Shown here piece after piece: positions 1 through 7,852 of a stretch of 64,000 bases of DNA. Both the position numbers and the translations under genes were made by a program. The stretch is from the IMG/VR virus record IMGVR_UViG_3300026488_000246, positions 19,463 through 83,462 of that record. One strand, 5' to 3'. The stretch is from a virus. The first letter of the stretch is position 1, and every line of letters starts with the position of its first letter. The notes beneath the pieces were generated by a model, which ran no database searches, had not been told where the DNA came from, and worked only from the letters and a program-made list of their open reading frames with translations.

Positions 1-650
1 TGAAACTTACACAAGAATTCTACACACCAAGAGAAGTAGCTGAATTGATTGGTGTTTCACCAGATACAATTAGAATCTGGATTAACAATGGAACTATTTC
101 GAGTGAGCATGTTATTCGGTTAAAAACTGGGAGAATCAAGATTACACGACAAGGGGTAATGAATCTTCTATCACAAAAAGGTATTGATGTTGAAAAGAAA
201 ACTGTAGTTTATGCAAGAGAAAGGTCCTCTCATCAGAAAGAAAGTTTAAAGAAGCAAGTAGATGCTTTAATAGATTGGGCAAATCATAACGGATATCGAG
301 TTGATGAAGTCATAACAGATTTAGCATCAGGCATGAATTTCAATAGACCTGGATTGCATAAACTTATTGATATGGCAGAAAAAGGTGAATTGCGTTATGT
401 AATCATAGCTTATAAAGACAGACTAGCTAGATTTGGATTTGAATTCATACAATGGTTGCTCAACAAACATGGATGTGAAGTTATAATTGTCAATCAGTTA
501 GAAGACAAACCAAATTCTCAATCTGAGATCGTAGAAGATATGATTGCTATCATTCATTATTTTGCAATGAAATTATATGGAGCAAGAAGTTATAAAAGAA
601 AAGCAAAAACCATTGAGGAGTGTATACTCAATGAAGCTAAGAAGAGTTGA
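1..650 (+). CDS. tnpA: IS607-family serine recombinase transposase TnpA (first base of start codon outside window)
   Basis: This protein should excise and insert the element through a serine-recombinase mechanism. The reading frame is open from position 3, and the window begins with TG followed by AAA CTT ACA, so the ATG starts one base upstream of the window and the protein is about 216 aa. Residues 1-60 hold a MerR-like helix-turn-helix (TPREVAELIGVSPDTIRIW). Next comes the resolvase catalytic start (VYARERSSHQKESLKKQ), where one of the two serines is the expected nucleophile, and then the DRLARFGFE segment typical of IS607 TnpA. The end overlaps the start of tnpB, so the two are probably translationally coupled. 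Confidence 0.9.
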   Translation, partial: KLTQEFYTPREVAELIGVSPDTIRIWINNGTISSEHVIRLKTGRIKITRQGVMNLLSQKGIDVEKKTVVYARERSSHQKESLKKQVDALIDWANHNGYRVDEVITDLASGMNFNRPGLHKLIDMAEKGELRYVIIAYKDRLARFGFEFIQWLLNKHGCEVIIVNQLEDKPNSQSEIVEDMIAIIHYFAMKLYGARSYKRKAKTIEECILNEAKKS

Positions 651-2010
651 TAAATTCAGGATTAAGTACAATGAGTTACAACATGCATATTTTACTACAG
701 TTGCTAAACGTTATACATTTTGCTTAAACCTTTTATCCGAATGGTTGTACTTCTACATCAATAAGAGGAATCAAGAATGGTTTGATTTGCTTGAATATAA
801 AATATTTAGAAACGATTATTCAATGATGAAAGGTTTTCCTTACAAGCTTTATATGCATTTCAAGAATCAGCTACCTACTTCAATGAATCAGAATCTGTTT
901 CGAGAAGCATTACAGATTGCTAGATCCAGGAGATCAATGGACAAAATCTATCATTCTAGAATTTCCTATTTTGGCTTTACCTATACGAATATAAGTAAAT
1001 CTAACTCTAATGTGTTTCTACTTCCAAGATCCAAATATCTTCGTAAATGCTTTCCAAAGGTTTATCTAACAATACCTCAATCCGTTATAAACCATCTTAA
1101 ATCCGAAACGAATAGATACCATTTTCAGTTTCGTTTCATCAATGGCCAATGGTGGTGTTATATTAACAAGCAAATCAATGTGCAACATGATAATACCACA
1201 AAAGAACGAATATTTGCTGCTATAGATCTGAATATGAATGATATTGCATTTATTGATGAAGTTACAAAACAACCAGTTCTTCTGTCTTTAAAGCATATCA
1301 TATGGAAATCGATAAAACTTTTCAAGAAGTATCAAAAGGCTCAATCATGCAATAACAACAAACTTTCAAAGGTTTACAGATACAAAATTAAACGTCTCTT
1401 TGAGGAGACATTCAAACTTTATGCAATACGCATCATTCAACATTGTAAATCTGTTGGTGTAAACAGATTGGCTATCGGAAGTGTAAAACCTACATTATCA
1501 AAGAAGGAACTTTCCAGAATGTTAAGACGTCTTTGGAATATGATTCCATGGACATACTTTATTGACTATCTGAAACATTATGGAGAGAAATTTGGGATCT
1601 TTGTTTACAAAATTAATGAGGCTTATACATCCAAAGCATCAGCTCTTGATAATGATCCTCTTCCAGAAAGAAAGTCTTCAATAAGTTTTTCAGGTAGAAG
1701 AATTTCTCGTGGTTTGTACCAGACATCTGATGGTACTGTCATTCATGCAGATGTCAATGCATCCGCAAATATTCTCAGAAGGGCTGCACAAAGATTCAAT
1801 AAAGCTATTACTTTTACAAAGAACCAACTCTCTGCAGTCAGGAGAGTTGGTTGTCAGTTGTTGAATCAAATGAAACTTTCAGAAGCAATTGAATTTAAGA
1901 AACTCAAAGATTACATAGCCAACCCAGGCAAGTTCTATACAGAACTTGTCAGGTTGGTAAAGAGCAGTCACCGCGTACCTGCATTCCAGAACTTCATGCT
2001 TTCTAATTGA
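631..2010 (+). CDS. tnpB: TnpB-type RNA-guided nuclease (IS200/IS605/IS607 OrfB family)
   Basis: TnpB is an ancestor-like relative of Cas12: guided by an omega RNA from the element's 3' end, it cuts DNA and favours retention of the element. The ATG at 631 is preceded by GAGGAG at 615-620 and gives 459 aa, a usual TnpB length; an upstream in-frame ATG at 577 lies deep inside tnpA and is less likely. RuvC motifs are visible as AAIDLNMND (motif I Asp), NEAYTSKASALDNDPLP (carrying the likely catalytic Glu) and HADVNASANI (motif III Asp). The usual Cys4 zinc ribbon is absent and is replaced by FSGRRISRGLY, as in a known TnpB subgroup with the Glu placed just before YTSKAS. The catalytic residues appear intact. 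Confidence 0.9.
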   Translation: MKLRRVDKFRIKYNELQHAYFTTVAKRYTFCLNLLSEWLYFYINKRNQEWFDLLEYKIFRNDYSMMKGFPYKLYMHFKNQLPTSMNQNLFREALQIARSRRSMDKIYHSRISYFGFTYTNISKSNSNVFLLPRSKYLRKCFPKVYLTIPQSVINHLKSETNRYHFQFRFINGQWWCYINKQINVQHDNTTKERIFAAIDLNMNDIAFIDEVTKQPVLLSLKHIIWKSIKLFKKYQKAQSCNNNKLSKVYRYKIKRLFEETFKLYAIRIIQHCKSVGVNRLAIGSVKPTLSKKELSRMLRRLWNMIPWTYFIDYLKHYGEKFGIFVYKINEAYTSKASALDNDPLPERKSSISFSGRRISRGLYQTSDGTVIHADVNASANILRRAAQRFNKAITFTKNQLSAVRRVGCQLLNQMKLSEAIEFKKLKDYIANPGKFYTELVRLVKSSHRVPAFQNFMLSN

Positions 2011-2050
2011 AATTCTGGTTTAAGGTACGCATATCTAGGTCAACCTGTGA
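1820..2050 (+). ncRNA. Predicted omega RNA of TnpB, with guide reading into the flanking phage DNA
   Basis: The last ~190 nt of the element fold into hairpins that overlap the 3' end of tnpB. They are CCAACTCTC/GAGAGTTGG (1825-1851), CCAACC...GGTTGG (1919-1924/1952-1957) enclosing CAAGTTCT/AGAACTTG (1929-1936/1941-1948), and a terminal stem GCGTACCT/AGGTACGC (1973-1980/2023-2030) enclosing CCAGAA/TTCTGG (1986-1991/2013-2018). In characterised TnpB systems the scaffold RNA ends at the element's right end and the adjoining ~16-20 nt act as guide. The guide here would then be 2031 to about 2050. The stems are seen directly; the function is inferred from the family. Confidence 0.6.
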
Positions 2051-2589
2051 ATGCAGATCTTCAAGAGACTATTGTAGGAATTTTCTTTGTAGCTCTTTTT
2101 TCATCTCCATTGTTAATGGGTATAATATTTTACGATGAAGGGATAAGTCATTTACGACGTGATAGGCTGAAACTTTTCAAAGGTATATTTCAACATAAAG
2201 ATATTATTGATGTTATTGTCAGACTTGCAAAACTTTCTGATGAAATTAGAGTAAACATAGATGACGATATCATATCAATTGTTGAGACACCTGAATTCAT
2301 AGATCCATTCCTTGCTAAATTCGATAAACTGCTCCCATACATTTTGAGAGATATGGATCTGCAGGATGATTGTCCAGTGATGTTAAATGACAAAGAAAAG
2401 AAGTCAGTTTTAGTAAATTGGATTTTGTATTGGATCATGCCTATGAATCATCCTAATCTTCCTGAATTTAGGGAGAAGATACACAGCATAATTGAGCAGG
2501 CTCATAGAAGATACATAAAAAGCATATGCAGAAACTCTTGGAAAGTTCGGGAAAATCATAGAGATAAGTTAAAGAAACTAGCACAGTAA
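2047..2589 (+). CDS. Membrane-anchored phage protein, possibly 5'-truncated by the IS
   Basis: I do not recognise a family. Residues 7-28 form a hydrophobic, probably membrane-spanning segment; the rest is a soluble domain that is clearly paralogous to the end of the next gene. Both share the blocks IVE.P.FI.PFL..FD.LLPYIL.DM and NWILYWI. The start used is GTG at 2047, without a good ribosome binding site. The frame is open upstream from 2011, straight across the predicted IS end, so the insertion may have removed the native start. The gene is followed after 23 bases by its paralogue. Confidence 0.6.
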   Translation: MNADLQETIVGIFFVALFSSPLLMGIIFYDEGISHLRRDRLKLFKGIFQHKDIIDVIVRLAKLSDEIRVNIDDDIISIVETPEFIDPFLAKFDKLLPYILRDMDLQDDCPVMLNDKEKKSVLVNWILYWIMPMNHPNLPEFREKIHSIIEQAHRRYIKSICRNSWKVRENHRDKLKKLAQ

Positions 2590-2612
2590 GTTTTTCGCAG
2601 AAGGAGGTTGAA

Positions 2613-3368
2613 ATGGAATCTCCGTCTTTCATTTCTATATTGATTAAGACAGGGATTGTTATTCTTCTACTCGATATTTTTCATCTGTATGTGTTAAAAT
2701 CTAGACTATCATCTATAAAAAGCTTCATTTTTCATCCAAATCGCCTTTTGTATGCTTTACTTGCAGTTATGTTGTCACCGGTAATTTATCTTAGCTGGTG
2801 TTTCATACAGAATAAACAAGAAAAATCTGTTATGTTTCTAGGTTATCCTATGAATGTAAGTATGGCTGAGATGATGATAGTGATAAGCTTTACTATGACT
2901 ACAATACTGTTATGCATATTGATGTATGTAGAAGAATTAGAAGAAACTTATCTACATCTTGATAGATTGAATCTTCTTAGAAAACTATCGCATTCAAGTC
3001 AGATCATTGATAAACTCGTAGAACTCGCCGAAATGGATGCGGATATTAAAGATATTACGCATATTGTTGAGAAACCGTTGTTTATAGGTCCATTTCTTAC
3101 AAATTTTGACAGATTACTTCCATACATCCTTGTCGATATGGGATTTAGTAAGGATTATCCTGTCTTATTAGAAGATGAAGAAAAGAGACCAATTCTGATA
3201 AACTGGATCTTGTATTGGATCTCATACCCTCGGTCAGAATGTTCCAAATTCTCTGAGAAAATTCAATCCTTAATCAAGAGAGCTAATGAAAGATATAAGA
3301 AGAAATACGTACATGAAATAACAAATCAACTGGAATCTCAAAGAGATAATCTGAAGAGATTGACGTAG
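2613..3368 (+). CDS. Multi-pass membrane protein, paralogue of the preceding gene
   Basis: This is an unrecognised 251-aa protein with three hydrophobic segments (about residues 8-28, 41-62 and 85-108). A C-terminal domain resembles the protein encoded at 2047-2589 over about 110 residues, including VEKPLFIGPFLTNFDRLLPYIL and NWILYWIS. AAGGAGG at 2601-2607 precedes the ATG. The paired arrangement suggests tandem duplication with divergence of the membrane part. No catalytic motif is visible. Confidence 0.75.
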   Translation: MESPSFISILIKTGIVILLLDIFHLYVLKSRLSSIKSFIFHPNRLLYALLAVMLSPVIYLSWCFIQNKQEKSVMFLGYPMNVSMAEMMIVISFTMTTILLCILMYVEELEETYLHLDRLNLLRKLSHSSQIIDKLVELAEMDADIKDITHIVEKPLFIGPFLTNFDRLLPYILVDMGFSKDYPVLLEDEEKRPILINWILYWISYPRSECSKFSEKIQSLIKRANERYKKKYVHEITNQLESQRDNLKRLT

Positions 3369-3397
3369 AGAACCACAAACTTTAGCAGGAGGTCAAT

Positions 3398-3949
3398 ATG
3401 GTTGAATTAGAGAGTACTAAATGGTACAAACAGAAACTTGAAGAGCTTACTAACAATGAAAATGATGAGAATAACGATGATACACGTAACGTACCCATAA
3501 ATGATACATCCATTTATAACATCAGAGAGTCTTATGAACTCTATAGAAAACATGTACTTGAACCTTTAGTTGAAATATGTAATGAATTGCTCGAAACATT
3601 CAAAGTTGAATTAATTGAAACGTTTAGGCGTGATATTGATAAGTTTGCATGTAGAGATATGAGTTTATCGTCCAATGATGCAAGACTTCTCGAGATGTAC
3701 TACCAATGTAAACCTAAGATACAAGCTATAAATGATTCGCTTATGTTCATTTGGAAACACGATGTCTTTACTGATCTTATTGATTTCGTTATAATTAGAC
3801 CGAAATTCATACCAGATTTCATTAGAGTTTTGAGAAACAATTTCATGGGCCTTATTCCAGGAATTGAGAAACGACTTGATGAAATAGCCGATTACGCCAG
3901 AAGTTTACGCAAGGTTAAAGATGGTAAACGGAATCAGCAAGGTAAGTAG
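3398..3949 (+). CDS. Unknown soluble helical protein
   Basis: This is a 183-aa protein of unknown function, with AGGAGG ten bases before the ATG. It begins with an acidic, Asn/Asp-rich linker (about residues 18-35) and continues as a predicted helical protein. No membrane segment or known motif was seen. It shares the operon with the two membrane proteins upstream. Confidence 0.7.
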   Translation: MVELESTKWYKQKLEELTNNENDENNDDTRNVPINDTSIYNIRESYELYRKHVLEPLVEICNELLETFKVELIETFRRDIDKFACRDMSLSSNDARLLEMYYQCKPKIQAINDSLMFIWKHDVFTDLIDFVIIRPKFIPDFIRVLRNNFMGLIPGIEKRLDEIADYARSLRKVKDGKRNQQGK

Positions 3950-4016
3950 ACAGCGTCATCTTACGTGAATGATAGATTTCAATCTCTAGCAAAATCTCAA
4001 TACAAGGAGATGTAGT

Positions 4017-4142
4017 ATGTGTGGAATAGTTGGTTGTTTCACAAGAGAAGGTGCAGTTGATAAGGATGTTATCAGAATCTTATTCAAACACAATGAAAAA
4101 AGAGGAAGAGATGGTTGGGGTTACGTAGTTTGTGATACATAA
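4017..4142 (+). pseudogene. Truncated copy of the class II glutamine amidotransferase (first 41 codons)
   Basis: AAGGAG at 4004-4009 precedes an ATG whose product begins MCGIVGCFTREG, nearly identical to the intact amidotransferase at 4831. Similarity stops abruptly at 4138, after the bases GATAC. The following bases match the 3' end of the 2047-2589 gene instead, and a TAA at 4140-4142 closes the frame. The fragment keeps the catalytic Cys2 but lacks nearly all of the domain, so it is most likely a dead remnant, though it could still be translated into a 41-aa peptide. Confidence 0.85.
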
Positions 4143-4240
4143 AAAAGTATATGCAGAAACTCTTGGAAAATTCGGGGAACCATAAAGATAAGTTAAAGAA
4201 ACTAGCACAGTAAGTTTTCGTAAGAGAGGTATGAAATGCT
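4134..4240 (+). repeat. Duplicated 3' end and leader, copy of about 2511-2617
   Basis: This stretch closely matches the last ~26 codons of the 2047-2589 gene, its stop codon, the intergenic bases and the ribosome-binding leader of the following gene. Shared blocks include ATGCAGAAACTCTTGGAAA and AAGTTAAAGAAACTAGCA. It was joined to the amidotransferase fragment at a five-base microhomology (GATAC). It now supplies the leader of the gene at 4236. Confidence 0.85.
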
Positions 4241-4673
4241 GGTTGCGATAGATTTGATTCGTATTATGGTCGATAAACTACGCGAAGATTATAAAGAGCG
4301 CGAATTGACTATGTTGTTAGGTCTATCCTACATAGTAGGCTGTTTAATCGGATTGGCAATCCTCGTTTTAGTTAGCATACTCTCAAACTATAGTCCTATG
4401 ATGGGTATTATGGAAGTTTTCCTGTTTGGGTTTTGCGTATCCATAATTACCTTCCCTCATATATTGGACGATATGGAATTGATGCCCAACAGCCTTTTGG
4501 AACCACTATTGGTTTCAGGTATTATCGGGACTTTCGCTGGAATAACAGCTTTCGGTTTTGAGATAGGTTGGTTTATTTGTAGACTATGTACAAAACTGTA
4601 TCGTGGATTAGAAATGAGTCTTCGTAGAGAAGAATCTAATAAGGAAAAGTTAAGTAATCTCTCCGATAAATGA
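4236..4673 (+). CDS. Small membrane protein
   Basis: This is an unrecognised 145-aa protein with three probable transmembrane segments (about residues 28-50, 55-75 and 88-115) and a short charged cytoplasmic tail. GAGAGG lies 6 bases before the ATG, in a leader duplicated from the region before 2613. It resembles the neighbouring membrane proteins in size and topology, but I see no clear sequence relationship. Confidence 0.7.
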   Translation: MLVAIDLIRIMVDKLREDYKERELTMLLGLSYIVGCLIGLAILVLVSILSNYSPMMGIMEVFLFGFCVSIITFPHILDDMELMPNSLLEPLLVSGIIGTFAGITAFGFEIGWFICRLCTKLYRGLEMSLRREESNKEKLSNLSDK

Positions 4674-4830
4674 GGGATGGTTAAACTTGAAGGATGTTTC
4701 AGCAGGATTTGTCACTAATTCATCACGGGCTGCTATATACACTTTCTTGAAGAGGCTGAGCTTTACTTAAGACAGCTTTAAGAATGCTAAATTTATAAAC
4801 CAATGAATTCTTCTGACCGAGGTGATGTAC

Positions 4831-5589
4831 ATGTGTGGAATAGTTGGTTGTTTCACAAGAGAAGGTGTAGTTGACAAGGATGTCATTAAAATCCTATTCA
4901 AGCATAACGAAAAAAGAGGCAGAGATGGTTGGGGATATGCTGTTTGTGATACTGTTACAGGAAATATTATGCAATGGTACAAGACTGCTAAAGCATTTTC
5001 TGAAGATAGAGTGGAAGATGCCTTACCAGACACCTTATATCATAGACAATTATTGATCGGTATATGCAGGGCTAAACCGGAAACAGAAGTTGAAACAAGA
5101 GAAGAAGATCTTGATAGAACTATGCAACCAATAATCAGAGATGATTGCATACTAGTTCACAATGGTTCAATTAACACTTACTATGATAATTGCGAATCTT
5201 GGAAAGAAACAGATATAGATTCTGAATGTATCATCTATCAATACAGAAAGAGAGGATTTCCAAAGTTTGTAGAGCATATACCAGGTGGATTTGCATTCAT
5301 TCTATTTGACCAGATATCAAGGCAATTAGTAGTAGGCGTTAATCACATGCCTCTATATCACATGTATATCAAAGGAATTGGTTACTTTATTTCATCAGTC
5401 AAAGAAGCTTTGGATGAAATACTTGATTACTATTACCATGTAAAACATGATGGTTTGAATCTTTGGGAAGCTTGGTATCACACAGAAGTTACAGCATTTA
5501 CGGTAAGGCAGATTGATTTAGATTCTGGAATGGATAAGTGGCATACATTCAAACCACTGTATCTTCTACCTAATGAAAAGATTAGCTAA
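4831..5589 (+). CDS. Class II glutamine amidotransferase, stand-alone domain
   Basis: The protein should hydrolyse glutamine to release ammonia for an unidentified acceptor. After removal of Met1, Cys2 becomes the N-terminal nucleophile (MCGIVGCF). Family motifs follow: RGRDGWGY, GICRAKPETE, DDCILVHNGSINTYYDN and GGFAFILFDQ. At 252 aa it is only the GATase domain, with no synthetase or isomerase partner fused or adjacent. ATG 4831 is chosen because the family requires MCG and GAGGTGA lies just upstream. A broken second copy at 4017 shows that the gene was once duplicated. Confidence 0.9.
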   Translation: MCGIVGCFTREGVVDKDVIKILFKHNEKRGRDGWGYAVCDTVTGNIMQWYKTAKAFSEDRVEDALPDTLYHRQLLIGICRAKPETEVETREEDLDRTMQPIIRDDCILVHNGSINTYYDNCESWKETDIDSECIIYQYRKRGFPKFVEHIPGGFAFILFDQISRQLVVGVNHMPLYHMYIKGIGYFISSVKEALDEILDYYYHVKHDGLNLWEAWYHTEVTAFTVRQIDLDSGMDKWHTFKPLYLLPNEKIS

Positions 5590-5617
5590 TGAAAACAACT
5601 TCAAAAGGAGGTATGAG

Positions 5618-6364
5618 ATGTCAAAGGTCTATACGGTTAAAGGATTCAAAGAAAACGATTTCGTAACACTTACTTTTGTACCAGATTTAGGGCTTTCACT
5701 TTTAGCTAGTATCGGAAACTTTTCAGCAACTAAAACTATGGTTAGTCAACCACAACCATTGGAAAGCTTAATTATCGAAGCTGATGAAAATCGTTATGAG
5801 CTTGTAAAGAATGCTTCACCTCATGGTGTTTCGCGAAATGTGATTAGGAAAGTTGTAGAAGCAATAGGCAATCTTGATGGATTGCTTAATCCAGATTTCA
5901 AAAGGTTATCCGGATTAAGGGAGTTAGTAAAGAACGATTTAGAACCTTCAGATATTACAACACATCAACTACTGAAAGTAGCATATTTTGATGAGCGTAG
6001 CAAAAAGTATGCTACTGTTACATTTCGAGTTCCAACTTTTCCGAAATGTTATGAAATCATAGAGAAAGTTGCAAATGATGTCTATGAATTCCAACTACCA
6101 AATGGAGAAATAAACATACCTCATCCAGTTGTGTATGCATTAGCTACAAACAGTCTATTTAATGCAGAAACTTCAAATACAGAAAAATTATCGGTGACGT
6201 TTACAAACGAACAAACAGTCATGCTTCATTCAGACTCAGAGCAAACATTCCCAAGGCGAATTCAAGATATAGTTATCACTGGAAATGCAATACTTTATGC
6301 AAACTATGAGTTTGTTACTAGTTGGAGAGTTTCACCAACAGATCGGTGGGTATATATCAAGTAA
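5618..6364 (+). CDS. Unknown phage protein
   Basis: This is a 248-aa protein that I cannot assign. The ATG at 5618 is chosen because AAAGGAGG lies at 5604-5611; an earlier in-frame ATG would overlap the amidotransferase. The sequence is mixed alpha/beta, with no membrane segment. Two segments (KGFKENDFVTLTFVP and KVAYFDERSKKYATVTFRVP) resemble each other and may mark an internal duplication. Confidence 0.7.
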   Translation: MSKVYTVKGFKENDFVTLTFVPDLGLSLLASIGNFSATKTMVSQPQPLESLIIEADENRYELVKNASPHGVSRNVIRKVVEAIGNLDGLLNPDFKRLSGLRELVKNDLEPSDITTHQLLKVAYFDERSKKYATVTFRVPTFPKCYEIIEKVANDVYEFQLPNGEINIPHPVVYALATNSLFNAETSNTEKLSVTFTNEQTVMLHSDSEQTFPRRIQDIVITGNAILYANYEFVTSWRVSPTDRWVYIK

Positions 6365-6380
6365 GTTAAAGAGGTCATGA

Positions 6381-6599
6381 ATGAAATTCGTTTTGGTTTA
6401 TGATGAGTATGGGAACGACAGTCTTGAGACATGGACTCTTTATGCTACCAAGATTCCACAATTACCAGATGAAATAGACGATAACTTTATCGATGAGCAT
6501 TTTGTTAGAATAGTAGAATCTCAATGCTCTATGGACGGAAATATTGATGCTTGTTATGAACGATTTAGTGATGATTCTAAATACCATAGAGTATACTAG
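6381..6599 (+). CDS. Small acidic unknown protein
   Basis: This is a 72-aa acidic protein without a recognised family. GAGGT lies at 6371-6375 ahead of the ATG, and the gene sits 16 bases after its neighbour and directly before a strong hairpin, so it is the last gene of the operon. Confidence 0.6.
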   Translation: MKFVLVYDEYGNDSLETWTLYATKIPQLPDEIDDNFIDEHFVRIVESQCSMDGNIDACYERFSDDSKYHRVY

Positions 6600-6605
6600 T
6601 ATCAT

Positions 6606-6636
6606 GGGGACTAGGTCGTTCTTAGGCCTAGTCCCC
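6606..6636 (+). terminator. Intergenic hairpin without U-tract
   Basis: A perfect 10-bp stem GGGGACTAGG/CCTAGTCCCC has an 11-nt loop. No T-run follows, so it is either an unusual terminator or a transcript-end stabiliser. Confidence 0.55.
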
Positions 6637-6668
6637 AATAAACTAATTCAATTCCCTAAGGAGTTGCG

Positions 6669-7112
6669 ATGAGTGCACAACCTGAAAAACACGAAATCTT
6701 TGATTGGGAGCTACCTTTCAAATTTGGTGAGAATGAATTTGAAACTGAAAGATGGTGTGTCTTAGAAGAGTTTCATATGCCGTTACTTTTCATATCTGAG
6801 AGTGGAAACTTGCTATTGCTTCTAGAAGAAGGAGATGACTACGAAGATGAATGGTTGTTAATTAAGTGTCCTATAGCTTTAGCTATTCAATATTTAGCTG
6901 GTTCAAAAAGCTTACATGATTTGATTTTCAATTCAGCAACAGATGTTTATCGTGTGCTTTGGAACGTTAACAAAGATCACCTTGATGTTGTAGAGAAAAT
7001 TTCTTCAGACAAACGTTTGGAGTATCTTATAGCAGGGCTTGACTTAACCTCAAAAATTTATAGGACCAACAAAACAGAATCTCTTTTGAAGTTTTTCACT
7101 CAAGAGGTTTAG
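6669..7112 (+). CDS. Unknown acidic protein
   Basis: This is a 147-aa acidic protein of unknown function, flanked by two hairpins and therefore probably its own transcription unit. TAAGGAG precedes the ATG. There is no membrane segment or recognised motif. Confidence 0.65.
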   Translation: MSAQPEKHEIFDWELPFKFGENEFETERWCVLEEFHMPLLFISESGNLLLLLEEGDDYEDEWLLIKCPIALAIQYLAGSKSLHDLIFNSATDVYRVLWNVNKDHLDVVEKISSDKRLEYLIAGLDLTSKIYRTNKTESLLKFFTQEV

Positions 7113-7147
7113 TTTCGAGTAAAGATTCATTTATATTTTATCAGAAA

Positions 7148-7184
7148 GAGGATCAGACAGTTTCTCTTGCTTAGCCTGATCCTC
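7148..7184 (+). terminator. Intergenic hairpin without U-tract
   Basis: The stem GAGGATCAG/CTGATCCTC (9 bp, large loop) stands between two genes. No T-run follows. Confidence 0.5.
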
Positions 7185-7210
7185 GAAGAAACTTTAAAAG
7201 GAGGTACAGC

Positions 7211-7780
7211 ATGATGAAAATCAAAGAGAAAATGGAGAGGATCTGGGAGAATCGTCTTAAACTTGCTCTCTCCCTATTTGGAGTAAAGGAGCTAGAGGGT
7301 GAAAGACCTTTCCAACCTCATTCTGAAGAGGAGAGAAAGGTAATAGAATTTGTCAAGAAACAAGATCCAGATGTTAAGATTGTTGAAGTTCCAGGTCTAT
7401 CAGCTTTAGGTATTGTAGGTTTCTATGATGCACGCCATCACAAAGTCTTCATTGAATCTGAACTTTGTGGTTCAGCTCGCATCGGAGCATTACTACACGA
7501 ACTGGGTCACGCCTTAGACAGAGACTACTTCCTAACTAAAGCTGCTGATTATCCTGTAGATGTTGCTCGTCAGATTGGTGAACTAAGGGTTATCAAGAAG
7601 GCTTTCGAACTTGCTGAGGAAGCAGGTGTAAAGTTAACAAGACCAGTAGCAGCTGTCATTATAACAGACCCTGCTTACAAGCTTGGAGTAGCTCGTTATC
7701 TACTACCAATTGCAATCAAAGAAGGATTGAAAACTGTTTGGGGCTTATACAAATGGTTCTTCAATCCTTCTAAAGACTGA
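7211..7780 (+). CDS. HExxH zinc metalloprotein, probable peptidase
   Basis: The protein carries GALLHELGHALD near residue 97, the zinc-binding HExxH signature of metallopeptidases. It is 189 aa, with a basic N-terminal helix and an amphipathic C-terminal region rich in Leu/Trp. No signal peptide is evident, so it probably acts in the cytoplasm or virion. AAAAGGAGG six bases upstream supports the ATG at 7211. It opens the operon that continues with a TelA-like protein. The third zinc ligand is not identified, so peptidase activity is inference. Confidence 0.7.
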   Translation: MMKIKEKMERIWENRLKLALSLFGVKELEGERPFQPHSEEERKVIEFVKKQDPDVKIVEVPGLSALGIVGFYDARHHKVFIESELCGSARIGALLHELGHALDRDYFLTKAADYPVDVARQIGELRVIKKAFELAEEAGVKLTRPVAAVIITDPAYKLGVARYLLPIAIKEGLKTVWGLYKWFFNPSKD

Positions 7781-7800
7781 GGCCTTATGGCCTCATTTTT
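7778..7800 (+). terminator. Rho-independent terminator
   Basis: The stem TGAGGCC/GGCCTCA with a TTAT loop is followed immediately by five Ts. It overlaps the stop codon of the metalloprotein gene. Confidence 0.85.
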
Positions 7801-7852
7801 CTTATTAACAATGTATTTTATTCAACTTTGCAAACTAGAAAAGGAGGTAGAC

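Larger units (their letters stand above)
1..2030 (+). mobile_element. IS607-type insertion element carrying tnpA, tnpB and a 3' omega-RNA-like end
   Basis: The element consists of a serine-recombinase transposase with an N-terminal MerR-like helix-turn-helix, followed by an overlapping TnpB gene; this pair defines the IS607 family. The left end lies outside the window. The right end is placed near 2030, where a foldable RNA-like 3' region finishes with the stem 1973-1980/2023-2030. This boundary is inferred from structure, because IS607 elements make no terminal inverted repeats or target duplications that would show it directly. Beyond it, a phage gene reading frame (2047-2589) begins immediately. 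Confidence 0.8.
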
